DNA of 9,630 bases, from NCBI GenBank assembly GCA_002347125.1, contig DDXG01000017.1, positions 504-10,133 of the forward strand. Reading direction: 5' to 3'. The notes beneath the pieces are model-generated. The model did not search any database and was not told where the DNA came from. It saw only the letters and a list, made by a program, of their open reading frames with translations. Numbering within the stretch: the first letter of the stretch is position 1; each line of letters starts with the position of its first letter. The translations under genes were made by a program, and so were the position numbers. This DNA comes from Phycisphaerales bacterium UBA2266 (GTDB lineage Bacteria; Planctomycetota; Phycisphaerae; Sedimentisphaerales; Anaerobacaceae). This document shows positions 1 through 6,308 of this stretch, one piece after another.

Positions 1-593
1 GCCCGCACGGCCTGCTCGACCTCCGCCTCGGTGTGCTGGTGCGAATCCACCAGCAGGCTGATCCGCCATACGTCCACATACTCCAGCCCCGCTTCCTTCA
101 TCCCGGCGTCCAGCCCTTCCTTGAGCTTCTCGGTCGAACGCCATTCGGGGAACCGGCTCTCCCAGATATGCCAGGAATAGCCGAAGTACATCCGGTCCCG
201 CCGCCCCTTGATCGCCCTGGCGTATGCGAGAATCTCCTCGCGGCAGCAGGCATCGACAAAGTTGATGCCCCGTTCGATGCAGCGGGTAACGACGTCGTAG
301 CGGTTCTTCTGAAAGGCCGGATCGTCGATGGCCATCGTCATCCACCCTTCCGGCTCGCTGCCGCCGACGACCTTGACCAGTCGCTTCCAGTGCCCGCCCA
401 GCGATACGGCCGAGACCATCATCCCCGTTCTGCCGCATCGCCGGTACTCCATGTCCGGACTGTAACTGAGGATTTTCGACCCGTCAGACACGGCGGCGCC
501 GCCCGCACCGGCTGCCACCCCAACGGTTCCCACCACGGCCGCCGCAGCCGCGGTATCTCGAAGAAAACGACGGCGAGAAATGTGTTCATTCAT
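1..593 (-). CDS. Twin-arginine-exported aldo/keto reductase-like protein, C-terminus beyond window edge
   Basis: 197 complete codons are present and the frame is open to the left edge. The start ATG (591-593) is preceded by GGAG with a 9-nt spacer. Residues 6-12 (SRRRFLR) followed by an Ala/Val/Gly-rich stretch to about residue 36 form a Tat signal, so the protein is probably exported. Residues 48-68 (beginning MEYRRCGRTG and ending SLGGH) match the first strand and turn of the aldo/keto reductase barrel, and INFVDA (110-115) matches the strand carrying the tetrad Asp (D114). YVDVW (172-176) matches the family's later 'YVDLY' strand. The Tyr, Lys and His of the usual catalytic tetrad are not found at their expected places: after D114 comes CCREEIL, where Lys is expected there is FGYS, and where His is expected there is WRIS. 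The fold is therefore AKR-like, but redox activity is doubtful. The missing C-terminus could hold further domains. Confidence 0.8.
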   Translation of the reverse strand, partial: MNEHISRRRFLRDTAAAAAVVGTVGVAAGAGGAAVSDGSKILSYSPDMEYRRCGRTGMMVSAVSLGGHWKRLVKVVGGSEPEGWMTMAIDDPAFQKNRYDVVTRCIERGINFVDACCREEILAYARAIKGRRDRMYFGYSWHIWESRFPEWRSTEKLKEGLDAGMKEAGLEYVDVWRISLLVDSHQHTEAEVEQAVR

Positions 594-663
594 CTTGCCG
601 CACTCCGTATCCTGCGTTCACAATGCACGGGCCAAACTCCATCGAGTCCGGTGACGTTCTCTT

Positions 664-692
664 ATATTACCAGAGAGGCGCCTCCATCGCAA
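664..692 (-). promoter_or_regulatory. Candidate sigma70-type promoter for the aldo/keto reductase-like gene
   Basis: On the minus strand TTGCGA (687-692) is followed after exactly 17 nt by TAATAT (664-669). The preceding TGG makes an extended -10 element. The predicted start lies about 65 nt upstream of the ATG at 593. It sits in the 143-bp gap after the pseudopilin gene, which otherwise shows nothing recognisable. Each hexamer matches the consensus at 4 of 6 positions, so this is a plausible site only. Confidence 0.4.
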
Positions 693-736
693 GGTCTACG
701 CCATGCGGACAACCACAACCTTGCCGCATTCCCACG

Positions 737-1643
737 TCAAACATCCGGCTCATCGCGTCCTGTTCCCGACCAGAGGCTGTTCTCCCCGGGCCCGTCGATG
801 TCGTTAAGCCCCTTCTCAACAGGGCGCCGCGTCGCCGGGTCGACTGCATAGCCCAGTTCCTCGTATGTCATGGCCTCGGCATGACCGTCCAGAAAGGACA
901 CATTCACCTTGCCGCCGTGCCGGGCATCGGCCGGAGAGTACTTGAGGGGCCCCACCGCGGGACTCTTGGGCAAGAAATCACGCGCGCCCTTGCTGTAGGC
1001 CATCTTCGGCGGATCAACGAGATAACCGTGCTCACCGTGAGGAATATTCGACCCTCGACTATCACAGAACGCCACTGTTCGGGCCGGGAACTTGATACTC
1101 AACTGTGAGACCGGGTAATTCGCCGGCCCAGGTCTGTCCGGGTGCGGCCGGCTGTTCGCCAGATACTGCCAATTATACCCGTACGCCCCGTTGCGGATGC
1201 TCCGAGCATACTCGCGATCCTTCAACGACGGGCAGATGAAATAGTCGTTGTCCATCTCCAGCGCCGCGTTGAAGGCCTCTTCTGTTTCGTACTTGTACGG
1301 GTCGATGACATAACCCATGCCCGAATCACTGAGAAACCATATCCATCGGGGGCTCATCCGCCGGTACGGGCCTACCATGACATACTCGGTGGACCGCAGG
1401 CGATCGGGGGGGGAATCTGTCGTCGTTCGTGTCGGCGTACATCTTCAGCGAGACCGCCAGCCGACGCACATTCGCCATGCAGACCGTCCGCCGCCCCTGC
1501 TCCCGCGCCAGACTCAGCGCCGGCATCAGAATCGCCATCAATGTGGCGGTAATCGCTATCACAACGAGCAGCTCAATCAGTGTGAAGCCCTTCGACTGTG
1601 TCTTCCCGCGACATAATGCCGGCGATGCGTATCTTCCAGCCAC
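737..1643 (-). pseudogene. H-X9-DG pseudopilin (prepilin-type N-terminus), frameshifted in a C8 tract
   Basis: Two frames join into one typical planctomycete pseudopilin. The N-terminal frame starts at GTG 1643 and gives a 19-residue basic leader ending SKG, then the prepilin cleavage site and methylated helix FTLIELLVVIAI (F20, Glu at +5), then a helix with MPALSLAREQ. It stays open to 1326. The C-terminal frame runs from about 1405 to the TGA at 737. It carries the family's hallmark H-X9-DG (His, GGKVNVSFL, Asp-Gly) and an LW-containing end. The frames meet at eight consecutive C on the coding strand (1406-1413); seven would give one 301-residue protein. Such proteins are exported, cleaved by a PilD-like peptidase and thought to act in type II secretion or pseudopilus-like assemblies. 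As read, the product would end about 27 residues after the tract. An assembly error is as likely as real decay. Confidence 0.85.
1406..1413 (-). other. Homopolymer C8 (coding strand) causing the pseudopilin frameshift
   Basis: Eight G in a row on the plus strand. Upstream codons end DDRFPP. Losing one base restores ...FPP-DRLRSTEYV and reads on into the C-terminal half with no interruption. The site is either a sequencing/assembly indel, a real mutation, or a slippery tract. Confidence 0.85.
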
Positions 1644-1650
1644 TTCAGAG

Positions 1651-1656
1651 ACCTCC
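1651..1656 (-). promoter_or_regulatory. Shine-Dalgarno GGAGGT choosing the GTG start of the pseudopilin
   Basis: A full GGAGGT lies 7 nt before GTG 1643. The in-frame ATG at 1730 has no comparable site and would put an implausible 48-residue leader before the prepilin cleavage point, so 1643 is preferred. Confidence 0.75.
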
Positions 1657-1695
1657 AAAATGCGCCGTTGGCCTGCAGGCAAGAACTGTCCAATC

Positions 1696-1723
1696 ATTCT
1701 AGAGGAGTTCTCCAAAAACACAA
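1696..1723 (-). promoter_or_regulatory. Candidate promoter for the pseudopilin gene
   Basis: TTGTGT (1718-1723), a 16-nt spacer and TAGAAT (1696-1701; 5 of 6 matches to the -10 consensus) on the minus strand. The spacer holds GGAGAACTCC, a near-palindrome. The predicted start is about 46 nt before GTG 1643. The -35 element is weak. Confidence 0.35.
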
Positions 1724-1740
1724 GGACCATCTTGGAGAGA

Positions 1741-1767
1741 ACGCCCTCGGCGCCGAGAGCAGGGCGT
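1741..1767 (-). terminator. Inverted repeat after the lipoprotein methyltransferase, possible weak terminator
   Basis: Arms ACGCCCT (1741-1747) and AGGGCGT (1761-1767) form a 7-bp stem that begins at the stop codon. The 13-nt interior contains a self-complementary CGGCGCCG. No clean U tract follows (TTCTCT), so termination is uncertain. Confidence 0.3.
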
Positions 1768-2558
1768 CACTGCCGATCCCGCGCCAGCTTGTGAAGCTCG
1801 ACCCAGATGCCGTAATTGACGGCATTGCCGTGGGCCTCGGAGGGGTTATGAATCTTGTACCGGGCAACCCCGACCTCCCGCATAATGCGGGTCAGTTCTT
1901 CCGATTCTTCTGCGAAAGAGTACTCCATCGACTTACCTTGGCCGGCCCGGATCTCTCTGGCCGTCTCGACCGGCAGATTCGGAGAGAATCCGCGGCCGAT
2001 GAACGCCACCCCACCCGGCTTGAGCACCCGGTAGATCTCATTGAAAGCCTTGACCTTGTCCTTCCAGAAATGGTACGAACCCCGCGACACAATCACGTCC
2101 GCGTATCCATCGCGAAACGGCAACTCGTGGACGTCGGCACGGATCGAACTAACACGTCCGGTCAGACCGTTCTTGCCGGCCGTTTCATGGAAAAACGTGA
2201 ACGCATTCGGGTCGATATCCGCGTTGACCCAATGGTGCTTCGTTCGCTTGGCCAATTCGATGATTAACGTCCCTGGTCCTGAGCCCACGTCGATTCCGAC
2301 TCCGTCGCAGCCGGCCAGGTCAAATTCCCCGACAATGAACTCGGCCAAAGGCGCATACACCGGCGCCAGTCGGCCGCGGCTTGCCCGAATCATCCCCTTC
2401 GCCGGCCCGCCGTCGGCGCTGCCGTCCACGACTGTCGTGGTCTTCGATGGCAGCCCTGCGCAGCCCGCGACAAGCAAGGATGTCGCAACCATCGCGCACC
2501 ATAGGCAACCACATGCGCTATTCCTGTTTCGTTCTACAAACGTGGCTCCCAAACACAT
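1767..2558 (-). CDS. Class I SAM-dependent methyltransferase with a lipoprotein signal peptide
   Basis: 263 aa. Start ATG 2558 has GGAG 7 nt upstream and lies 18 nt after the stop of the sulfatase gene, so the two are probably co-transcribed. Residues 10-33 form an export signal: basic ERNR, a hydrophobic stretch, then the lipobox LVAGC with C33 as the lipidated residue. The rest is a Rossmann methyltransferase of the Methyltransf_11 type. It shows motif I GIDVGSGPGT (88-97), an acidic end of strand 2 (NADID, 112-116), ADVHELPF (141-148), and the late YRVLKPGGVAFIGRG (176-190). The catalytic core looks intact, so it should bind SAM. A lipid-anchored, exported SAM enzyme is unusual because SAM is cytoplasmic. 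An internal ATG at 2393 (residue 56) would give a cytoplasmic form, but its purine run abuts the ATG with no spacer. The substrate cannot be told from sequence. Confidence 0.82.
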   Translation of the reverse strand: MCLGATFVERNRNSACGCLWCAMVATSLLVAGCAGLPSKTTTVVDGSADGGPAKGMIRASRGRLAPVYAPLAEFIVGEFDLAGCDGVGIDVGSGPGTLIIELAKRTKHHWVNADIDPNAFTFFHETAGKNGLTGRVSSIRADVHELPFRDGYADVIVSRGSYHFWKDKVKAFNEIYRVLKPGGVAFIGRGFSPNLPVETAREIRAGQGKSMEYSFAEESEELTRIMREVGVARYKIHNPSEAHGNAVNYGIWVELHKLARDRQ

Positions 2559-2576
2559 GGGTCTGCTCCGTGGATA

Positions 2577-3986
2577 TCAGCCTTCTTTGGCCCGCTGTGC
2601 CATCCGTTCGCACCGCCTGCGCAGCCGCCCGAGCGTCTCGGCGTGTTGAGGGTCGTTGGCCAGGTTATTGACCTCATCGGGGTCGTTGCGCAGGTCGAAC
2701 AGCCATTCATAGTCGTACTGCGTGAACCGGGCGTACTTCCACCGCTGCGTCCGCAGGGCCACGCTCCTGGCAATCGTCGGGTGCTCAAACGGATGCTCAT
2801 AGAAGAACGCATCCCGCCAGGCCACGTTTCTCCCTTGCAGAATGGACACGAGGCTGCGTCCCTGCATGGACGCCGGCGGCCGCAGACCCGCCAATTCCAG
2901 GATCGTCGGGGCCATATCGACATTCAACGCGAACTGCCCCGGCGCCAGGCCGCGGCGGTTCTTCGGCGCCCTCGGATCATAGACAATCATCGGCACACGG
3001 ATCGACAATTCGTGCGGAAACCACTTGCCCGCCAAGCCGTACTCTCCAAGATAGAAGCCGTTGTCGCCGACGAACAGGATCACGGTATTATCCGCGAAGC
3101 CCAGGCGATCAAGTTCTCCGCGGATCCGTCCGATGGCAATGTCCACACCCGTGATCAGCCGGTAGTAGCTCCTCACCGACTCCTGCCGCCTGGCGTCGTC
3201 GGGGAAACGCAATTCCCATCGCCGCCGCGACTCGGAATCCCGCAGGAACGGCGGCAACGCATCGAAGTACTTCGGATCCGCCGGCGGCGGCGCCGGGATG
3301 GACACGTCCTTGTACAGGTCCGCCAATGCCCGATCATAGACGAATTGGCGCGGGTCTCCATCCTGGACATGCGGCGCCTTGAAGCTGATCGACAGACAGA
3401 ACGGGTGGTCGCTTGCGCAGCCGCCCAGGAACTCCAGGGCCTGATCGCCCATAAGCGAGGTCAGATGCTTGTAGTCACCATCAGCGTCGGTGTGTTCGTA
3501 CTTGCCCTGGCCCGGGAAGCCCTTCCAGTAGGCGAACCTGTCGGCCGGCAGGTCTTTCGCCGCTCCAACGCCGTACTTGCCGATGAAGCCCACCCGGTAG
3601 CCGGCCGCCTTGAGCTGCATGGGATACGTATCGGCAAAGGCCTCCGGCGTGAAATGCGTGTTGAAATCGGTGATTCCGTGCCGACCCGTCCACTGCCCGG
3701 AGAAGATGGAGGCTCGGCTGGATGCGCAGATGCTCGTCGTCACAAAGGCATTCGTGAACCGCACCCCTGCCGCCGCCAGGGCGTCCATGTTCGGCGTCTG
3801 CACGGTGGCATTGCCCGCGCAACCCATCGCATCGGCCCGGTGGTCGTCCGTCACCAGCACGATGATGTTCGGCCGCCCCCGCCTGCGCCGGCCGCCCTCT
3901 GCCGAGAACCCCACCGGCGGCATCAACCCCCCCACAACCGAACCAACCGCCGTCGAAATCAGTGTCCGCCTGCTGATCTTCTTCAT
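2577..3986 (-). CDS. Tat-exported S1-family sulfatase, resembling N-acetylglucosamine-6-sulfatases
   Basis: 469 aa. It hydrolyses sulfate esters, probably on a polysaccharide or glycosaminoglycan-like substrate outside the cytoplasm. ATG 3986 is chosen because GGAG lies 5 nt upstream and the protein then begins MKKISRRTLI, a twin-arginine signal running to about residue 29. The ATG at 4010 lacks a ribosome site. The sulfatase core starts at PNIIVLVTDDHR (39-50; metal ligands D47, D48). The maturation signature is C87-A-S-S-R, with C87 to become formylglycine; the third position is Ser instead of the commoner Pro. Others are FIGKYG (134-139), SFKAPH (201-206), GDNGFYLGEYGLAGKW (307-322; ligands D308, N309, K321) and the C-terminal WLFDLRNDPDE (428-438). 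The GDNGFYLGE/GLAGKW block is typical of GlcNAc-6-sulfatase-like members; the exact substrate is an inference. No formylglycine-generating enzyme is in the window. It precedes the lipoprotein methyltransferase by 18 nt and follows the endonuclease gene by 54 nt. Confidence 0.92.
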   Translation of the reverse strand: MKKISRRTLISTAVGSVVGGLMPPVGFSAEGGRRRRGRPNIIVLVTDDHRADAMGCAGNATVQTPNMDALAAAGVRFTNAFVTTSICASSRASIFSGQWTGRHGITDFNTHFTPEAFADTYPMQLKAAGYRVGFIGKYGVGAAKDLPADRFAYWKGFPGQGKYEHTDADGDYKHLTSLMGDQALEFLGGCASDHPFCLSISFKAPHVQDGDPRQFVYDRALADLYKDVSIPAPPPADPKYFDALPPFLRDSESRRRWELRFPDDARRQESVRSYYRLITGVDIAIGRIRGELDRLGFADNTVILFVGDNGFYLGEYGLAGKWFPHELSIRVPMIVYDPRAPKNRRGLAPGQFALNVDMAPTILELAGLRPPASMQGRSLVSILQGRNVAWRDAFFYEHPFEHPTIARSVALRTQRWKYARFTQYDYEWLFDLRNDPDEVNNLANDPQHAETLGRLRRRCERMAQRAKEG

Positions 3987-3991
3987 CCTGT

Positions 3992-3995
3992 CTCC
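3992..3995 (-). promoter_or_regulatory. Shine-Dalgarno GGAG fixing the sulfatase start at 3986
   Basis: GGAG followed by a 5-nt spacer and ATGAAGAAG, which begins the twin-arginine signal. The alternative ATG at 4010 has only TATACCGTGC before it. Confidence 0.6.
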
Positions 3996-4040
3996 AAGTC
4001 GTGGGGCCATGCACGGTATACGCGACGAGCGCGGCCCCTG

Positions 4041-4838
4041 CTATCTGATCTGGTTGTACTTGCGCAATTCGGCATCGGACAACTCTTTGTTCGGCACGAG
4101 CCTGTAGTGCCTCTCATCCATCACGCGTATCTCGCTGTCGCACATACCGAACTCAAAGAGGGCGATCATCTCCTCGCCCATGAACTGAGCACCGACCGGC
4201 CGACAGATCAATCCCGGGAACTTGGACTCACAGACGCCCAAATCCTGCTCAATCTGCACGACCCCGACCTCGCCCGAGGAACTCTTGACCTGGACGGGTA
4301 TCACAAAATGTTGCCCCCTTCTGTTCAGCCCTACATACATCTCATCCGTTTCGGTCTGCCCCATCCCTTGCACGGTCGTTCGCAGATGGCTCTGCAAGGG
4401 ATAGCAGGTGATGCCCAGGAATACATCGATCAGGCGGTTATAGCGCAGTATGGCCAGCAGTGCCTGTTCGTCATTCAGGGCATACCGCCGTATGATTTCC
4501 GGCGTCGCATCCAACACTTTTATGTAGGACATGGACGGATTTGGAACGAACCGTGCGGCCGTGGTCTTTGCGAACACATACTTGCCCGGCCCCGCCGGAC
4601 GAATCACCCACTCTTGCCCCTCAGCGAGCAAGGCAACGATCCTCGGCGGAAGCTCGGCCCGGTATCGGTACGAATAGACGATGTCACCCAGATTCTTCGG
4701 CACGGCAATGCCCAATCTCCGCGCCACGGCCGAAAACTCCGATCTGTCGAAACACACCTCGGCGTCCCCCGCCTTGTAGTTGGCAAAGAACACCTCTTCG
4801 ATCAATGCGTCATAGCGATTTCTGCGGGTCTCGGCCAT
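4041..4838 (-). CDS. Probable type II restriction endonuclease (PD-(D/E)XK-like)
   Basis: 265 aa. It starts 9 nt after the stop of the DNA methyltransferase gene, the classic layout of a restriction-modification pair with coupled translation. I recognise no exact named enzyme, but the protein resembles proteins annotated simply as 'endonuclease' beside SPPY methyltransferases. A candidate PD-(D/E)XK core is TETDEMYVG (162-170; D165 or E166) followed by strand FVIPVQVK (178-185). The signature is then a Q-x-K variant (Q183, K185), as known in Mrr-like nucleases, followed by VVQIEQD (193-199). The N-terminal part (about 1-110) includes PKNLGDIVYSYRYR (47-60) and may serve in DNA recognition; ALLAILRYNRLIDVF (126-140) is a strongly helical stretch. 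The protein has no signal peptide and is cytoplasmic. It would cut DNA lacking the partner's methyl mark. The target sequence cannot be predicted here. The endonuclease call rests on the motif plus neighbour. Confidence 0.78.
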   Translation of the reverse strand: MAETRRNRYDALIEEVFFANYKAGDAEVCFDRSEFSAVARRLGIAVPKNLGDIVYSYRYRAELPPRIVALLAEGQEWVIRPAGPGKYVFAKTTAARFVPNPSMSYIKVLDATPEIIRRYALNDEQALLAILRYNRLIDVFLGITCYPLQSHLRTTVQGMGQTETDEMYVGLNRRGQHFVIPVQVKSSSGEVGVVQIEQDLGVCESKFPGLICRPVGAQFMGEEMIALFEFGMCDSEIRVMDERHYRLVPNKELSDAELRKYNQIR

Positions 4839-4847
4839 TGCGTCCGC

Positions 4848-6125
4848 TCAGCCTTTCCATTGGAGCACAAGCACTTCTTCCCGAAGTTGCTCGCCCGTAA
4901 CCGTCGATACTCGTGTGCGAAACAGATCGATTCCCACCACGCGATAGCCCGCCTCCTCCGCAATGCCGGCCAGCAACTGGCCGGTTCGAATCATGACCTG
5001 CAGATACGACGCCTGATCCCCTACCACATATGCAAGCAAGGCCCCCGGCTTCAGACACCGCTGCAAGTCCATAAGGTGCCGTTTCATCCCCCCGAAATAG
5101 AGTCGCGTTACGCGATGGTAGAGCTTCTCGAATCCCGACGTCTTGCCCATCGCGCGCCTCTTGTCTTCGATCTCCCTGGCGATCCGATCCACGTGGCTTC
5201 CGACCGTAATCAGGCCATCATCCGCGTCGTCTACATACACGTTCCGGGTATTGGAACGAAGCAGCGACTGCTTGACCCTCTTGAGGTCCGCTCTTGTCTT
5301 GATGAACCCAAGCAGGACAGACTCCAGCCGAGTTGTCCGTGTGTAGTCCTTCTCGTTGGGATAAGGCGGCGATGTGATCACGGCGTCGATGCTCCCGCCA
5401 AGGACACCATCGCCAAGACCTCTGGAGTCCGAGCACAGCACACGTGTGGGCCGACAGCCGGTATCCCGGATTGACTCCAGATCGCGGGCCATCAGCCGAA
5501 CCGTCTTGTGAAAATCACCAAATACGTCGGCGTCGGGCTTCTTGTGCCTGCGAACGCCGACTTCGGGCCCGAACTTGAGGTTGCTGGCCGTCGCAACACA
5601 GGTGCGTGCCAACGCCAAACGCAGAGCGTCCCGAACATCGGTATCCGCGACGCGGTCGATCCTGTCTCGGACGGCGAGGCACTTCCGCAGCGGCGCCGCG
5701 GAGATGGAGTCGGTTATGAGCAGCTTCCTCTGGTCATCGGTAAGATCAGATATATCCCCGGCCCGATGTTCGAACTGTTCTTCCGCCTCGGCCGCAACAT
5801 CGTCTCCACATTCACGGAGACGTTCTCCGTCAACACCCCACGATGTCTTCACTCGCGAGGCAAACGCCGCCATAGGAGATGCCTCGATTCCCATAGCCCG
5901 CAGCGAGGCCTTCTTGGCCTCCACCAACGTCGTTCCCGTACCGCAGAATGGATCCAGCAGGATCGCCCCATCGCTCAGGGAAAAACGGTGCAAGTAGTCC
6001 CGCACGAGGTGGGGCGGAAACGACAGGACAAACCGATACCAGTCGTGAAACGCCCTATCCGAACCGGCCAGCCGGTTATTCCTGATGTCGCTCGGCTCGT
6101 AGAGGTCTTTGAAAAGCAACTCCAT
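4848..6125 (-). CDS. DNA methyltransferase (N6-adenine or N4-cytosine, SPPY type) of a type II restriction-modification system
   Basis: 425 aa from ATG 6125. A GTG three codons earlier (6134) is also possible, and neither start has a well-spaced ribosome site; I prefer ATG. Counting from the GTG, motif I LDPFCGTGTT is at 60-69, binding SAM. An acidic GIEASP (82-87) follows. The catalytic TSPPY is at 254-258, and YRVVGIDLFRTR near the end (397-408) is a terminal strand. SPPY is commonest in N4-cytosine enzymes but also occurs in N6-adenine ones. Motif I precedes the catalytic motif with about 185 residues between them. This is the alpha-like order, with the target-recognition part possibly in the gap. 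It protects host DNA from the endonuclease encoded 9 nt downstream. No C (controller) protein gene is visible. It is transcribed from its own candidate promoter after trmD, which suggests an acquired cassette. Confidence 0.9.
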   Translation of the reverse strand: MELLFKDLYEPSDIRNNRLAGSDRAFHDWYRFVLSFPPHLVRDYLHRFSLSDGAILLDPFCGTGTTLVEAKKASLRAMGIEASPMAAFASRVKTSWGVDGERLRECGDDVAAEAEEQFEHRAGDISDLTDDQRKLLITDSISAAPLRKCLAVRDRIDRVADTDVRDALRLALARTCVATASNLKFGPEVGVRRHKKPDADVFGDFHKTVRLMARDLESIRDTGCRPTRVLCSDSRGLGDGVLGGSIDAVITSPPYPNEKDYTRTTRLESVLLGFIKTRADLKRVKQSLLRSNTRNVYVDDADDGLITVGSHVDRIAREIEDKRRAMGKTSGFEKLYHRVTRLYFGGMKRHLMDLQRCLKPGALLAYVVGDQASYLQVMIRTGQLLAGIAEEAGYRVVGIDLFRTRVSTVTGEQLREEVLVLQWKG

Positions 6126-6153
6126 AGTTCGCACACGCCCTGTCTTCTTCTTC

Positions 6154-6177
6154 CGCCAAAGGCGCCGGCAACCGGCG
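6154..6177 (-). promoter_or_regulatory. Overlapping hairpins in the leader of the DNA methyltransferase gene
   Basis: Arms CGCCGG (6163-6168) and CCGGCG (6172-6177) pair around a 3-nt loop. A second stem, CGCC (6154-6157) with GGCG (6161-6164), overlaps it by two bases, so the two are mutually exclusive at their junction. They lie between the candidate promoter and the start codon. No T run follows, so this is not a simple terminator. A regulatory role is speculative. Confidence 0.3.
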
Positions 6178-6196
6178 ACTACTCATACGCTCCACA

Positions 6197-6225
6197 CAGA
6201 TAGGCGATTACCTCCCACATGTCAA
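6197..6225 (-). promoter_or_regulatory. Candidate promoter of the restriction-modification operon
   Basis: A perfect TTGACA (6220-6225) is followed after 17 nt by TATCTG (6197-6202; 3 of 6 to the -10 consensus). It lies in the 183-bp gap between trmD and the methyltransferase, giving a leader of about 55-65 nt. Confidence 0.5.
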
Positions 6226-6308
6226 GCAGGCATTGGCCCGTGGAATCAACGGACCCCGGTCATCATACCCACGCGGGCTTGGCCGCCCGGATTCAGGCCC
6301 CGACATGA

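Noticed and set aside
33..851. 272-codon open frame on the plus strand
   Set aside because: Antisense to the aldo/keto reductase-like gene and part of the pseudopilin gene; composition is Arg/Pro/His-rich and no motif is visible.
4007..4036. GGGGCC / GGCCCC inverted repeat between the endonuclease and sulfatase genes
   Set aside because: Six-base arms with a loop of about 20 nt and no T run; chance is likely in GC-rich sequence.
2643..5474. 943-codon open frame on the plus strand
   Set aside because: It runs antisense to the sulfatase, the endonuclease and the methyltransferase, all of which have clear family motifs. Its translation is Arg/His/Pro-rich with no domain; it is a GC-driven shadow.
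6084..6186. 34-codon minus-strand frame beginning ATG 6186 and overlapping the methyltransferase start
   Set aside because: Its GGAG is only 3 nt from the ATG and nothing about the peptide is recognisable; a leader-peptide role cannot be supported.
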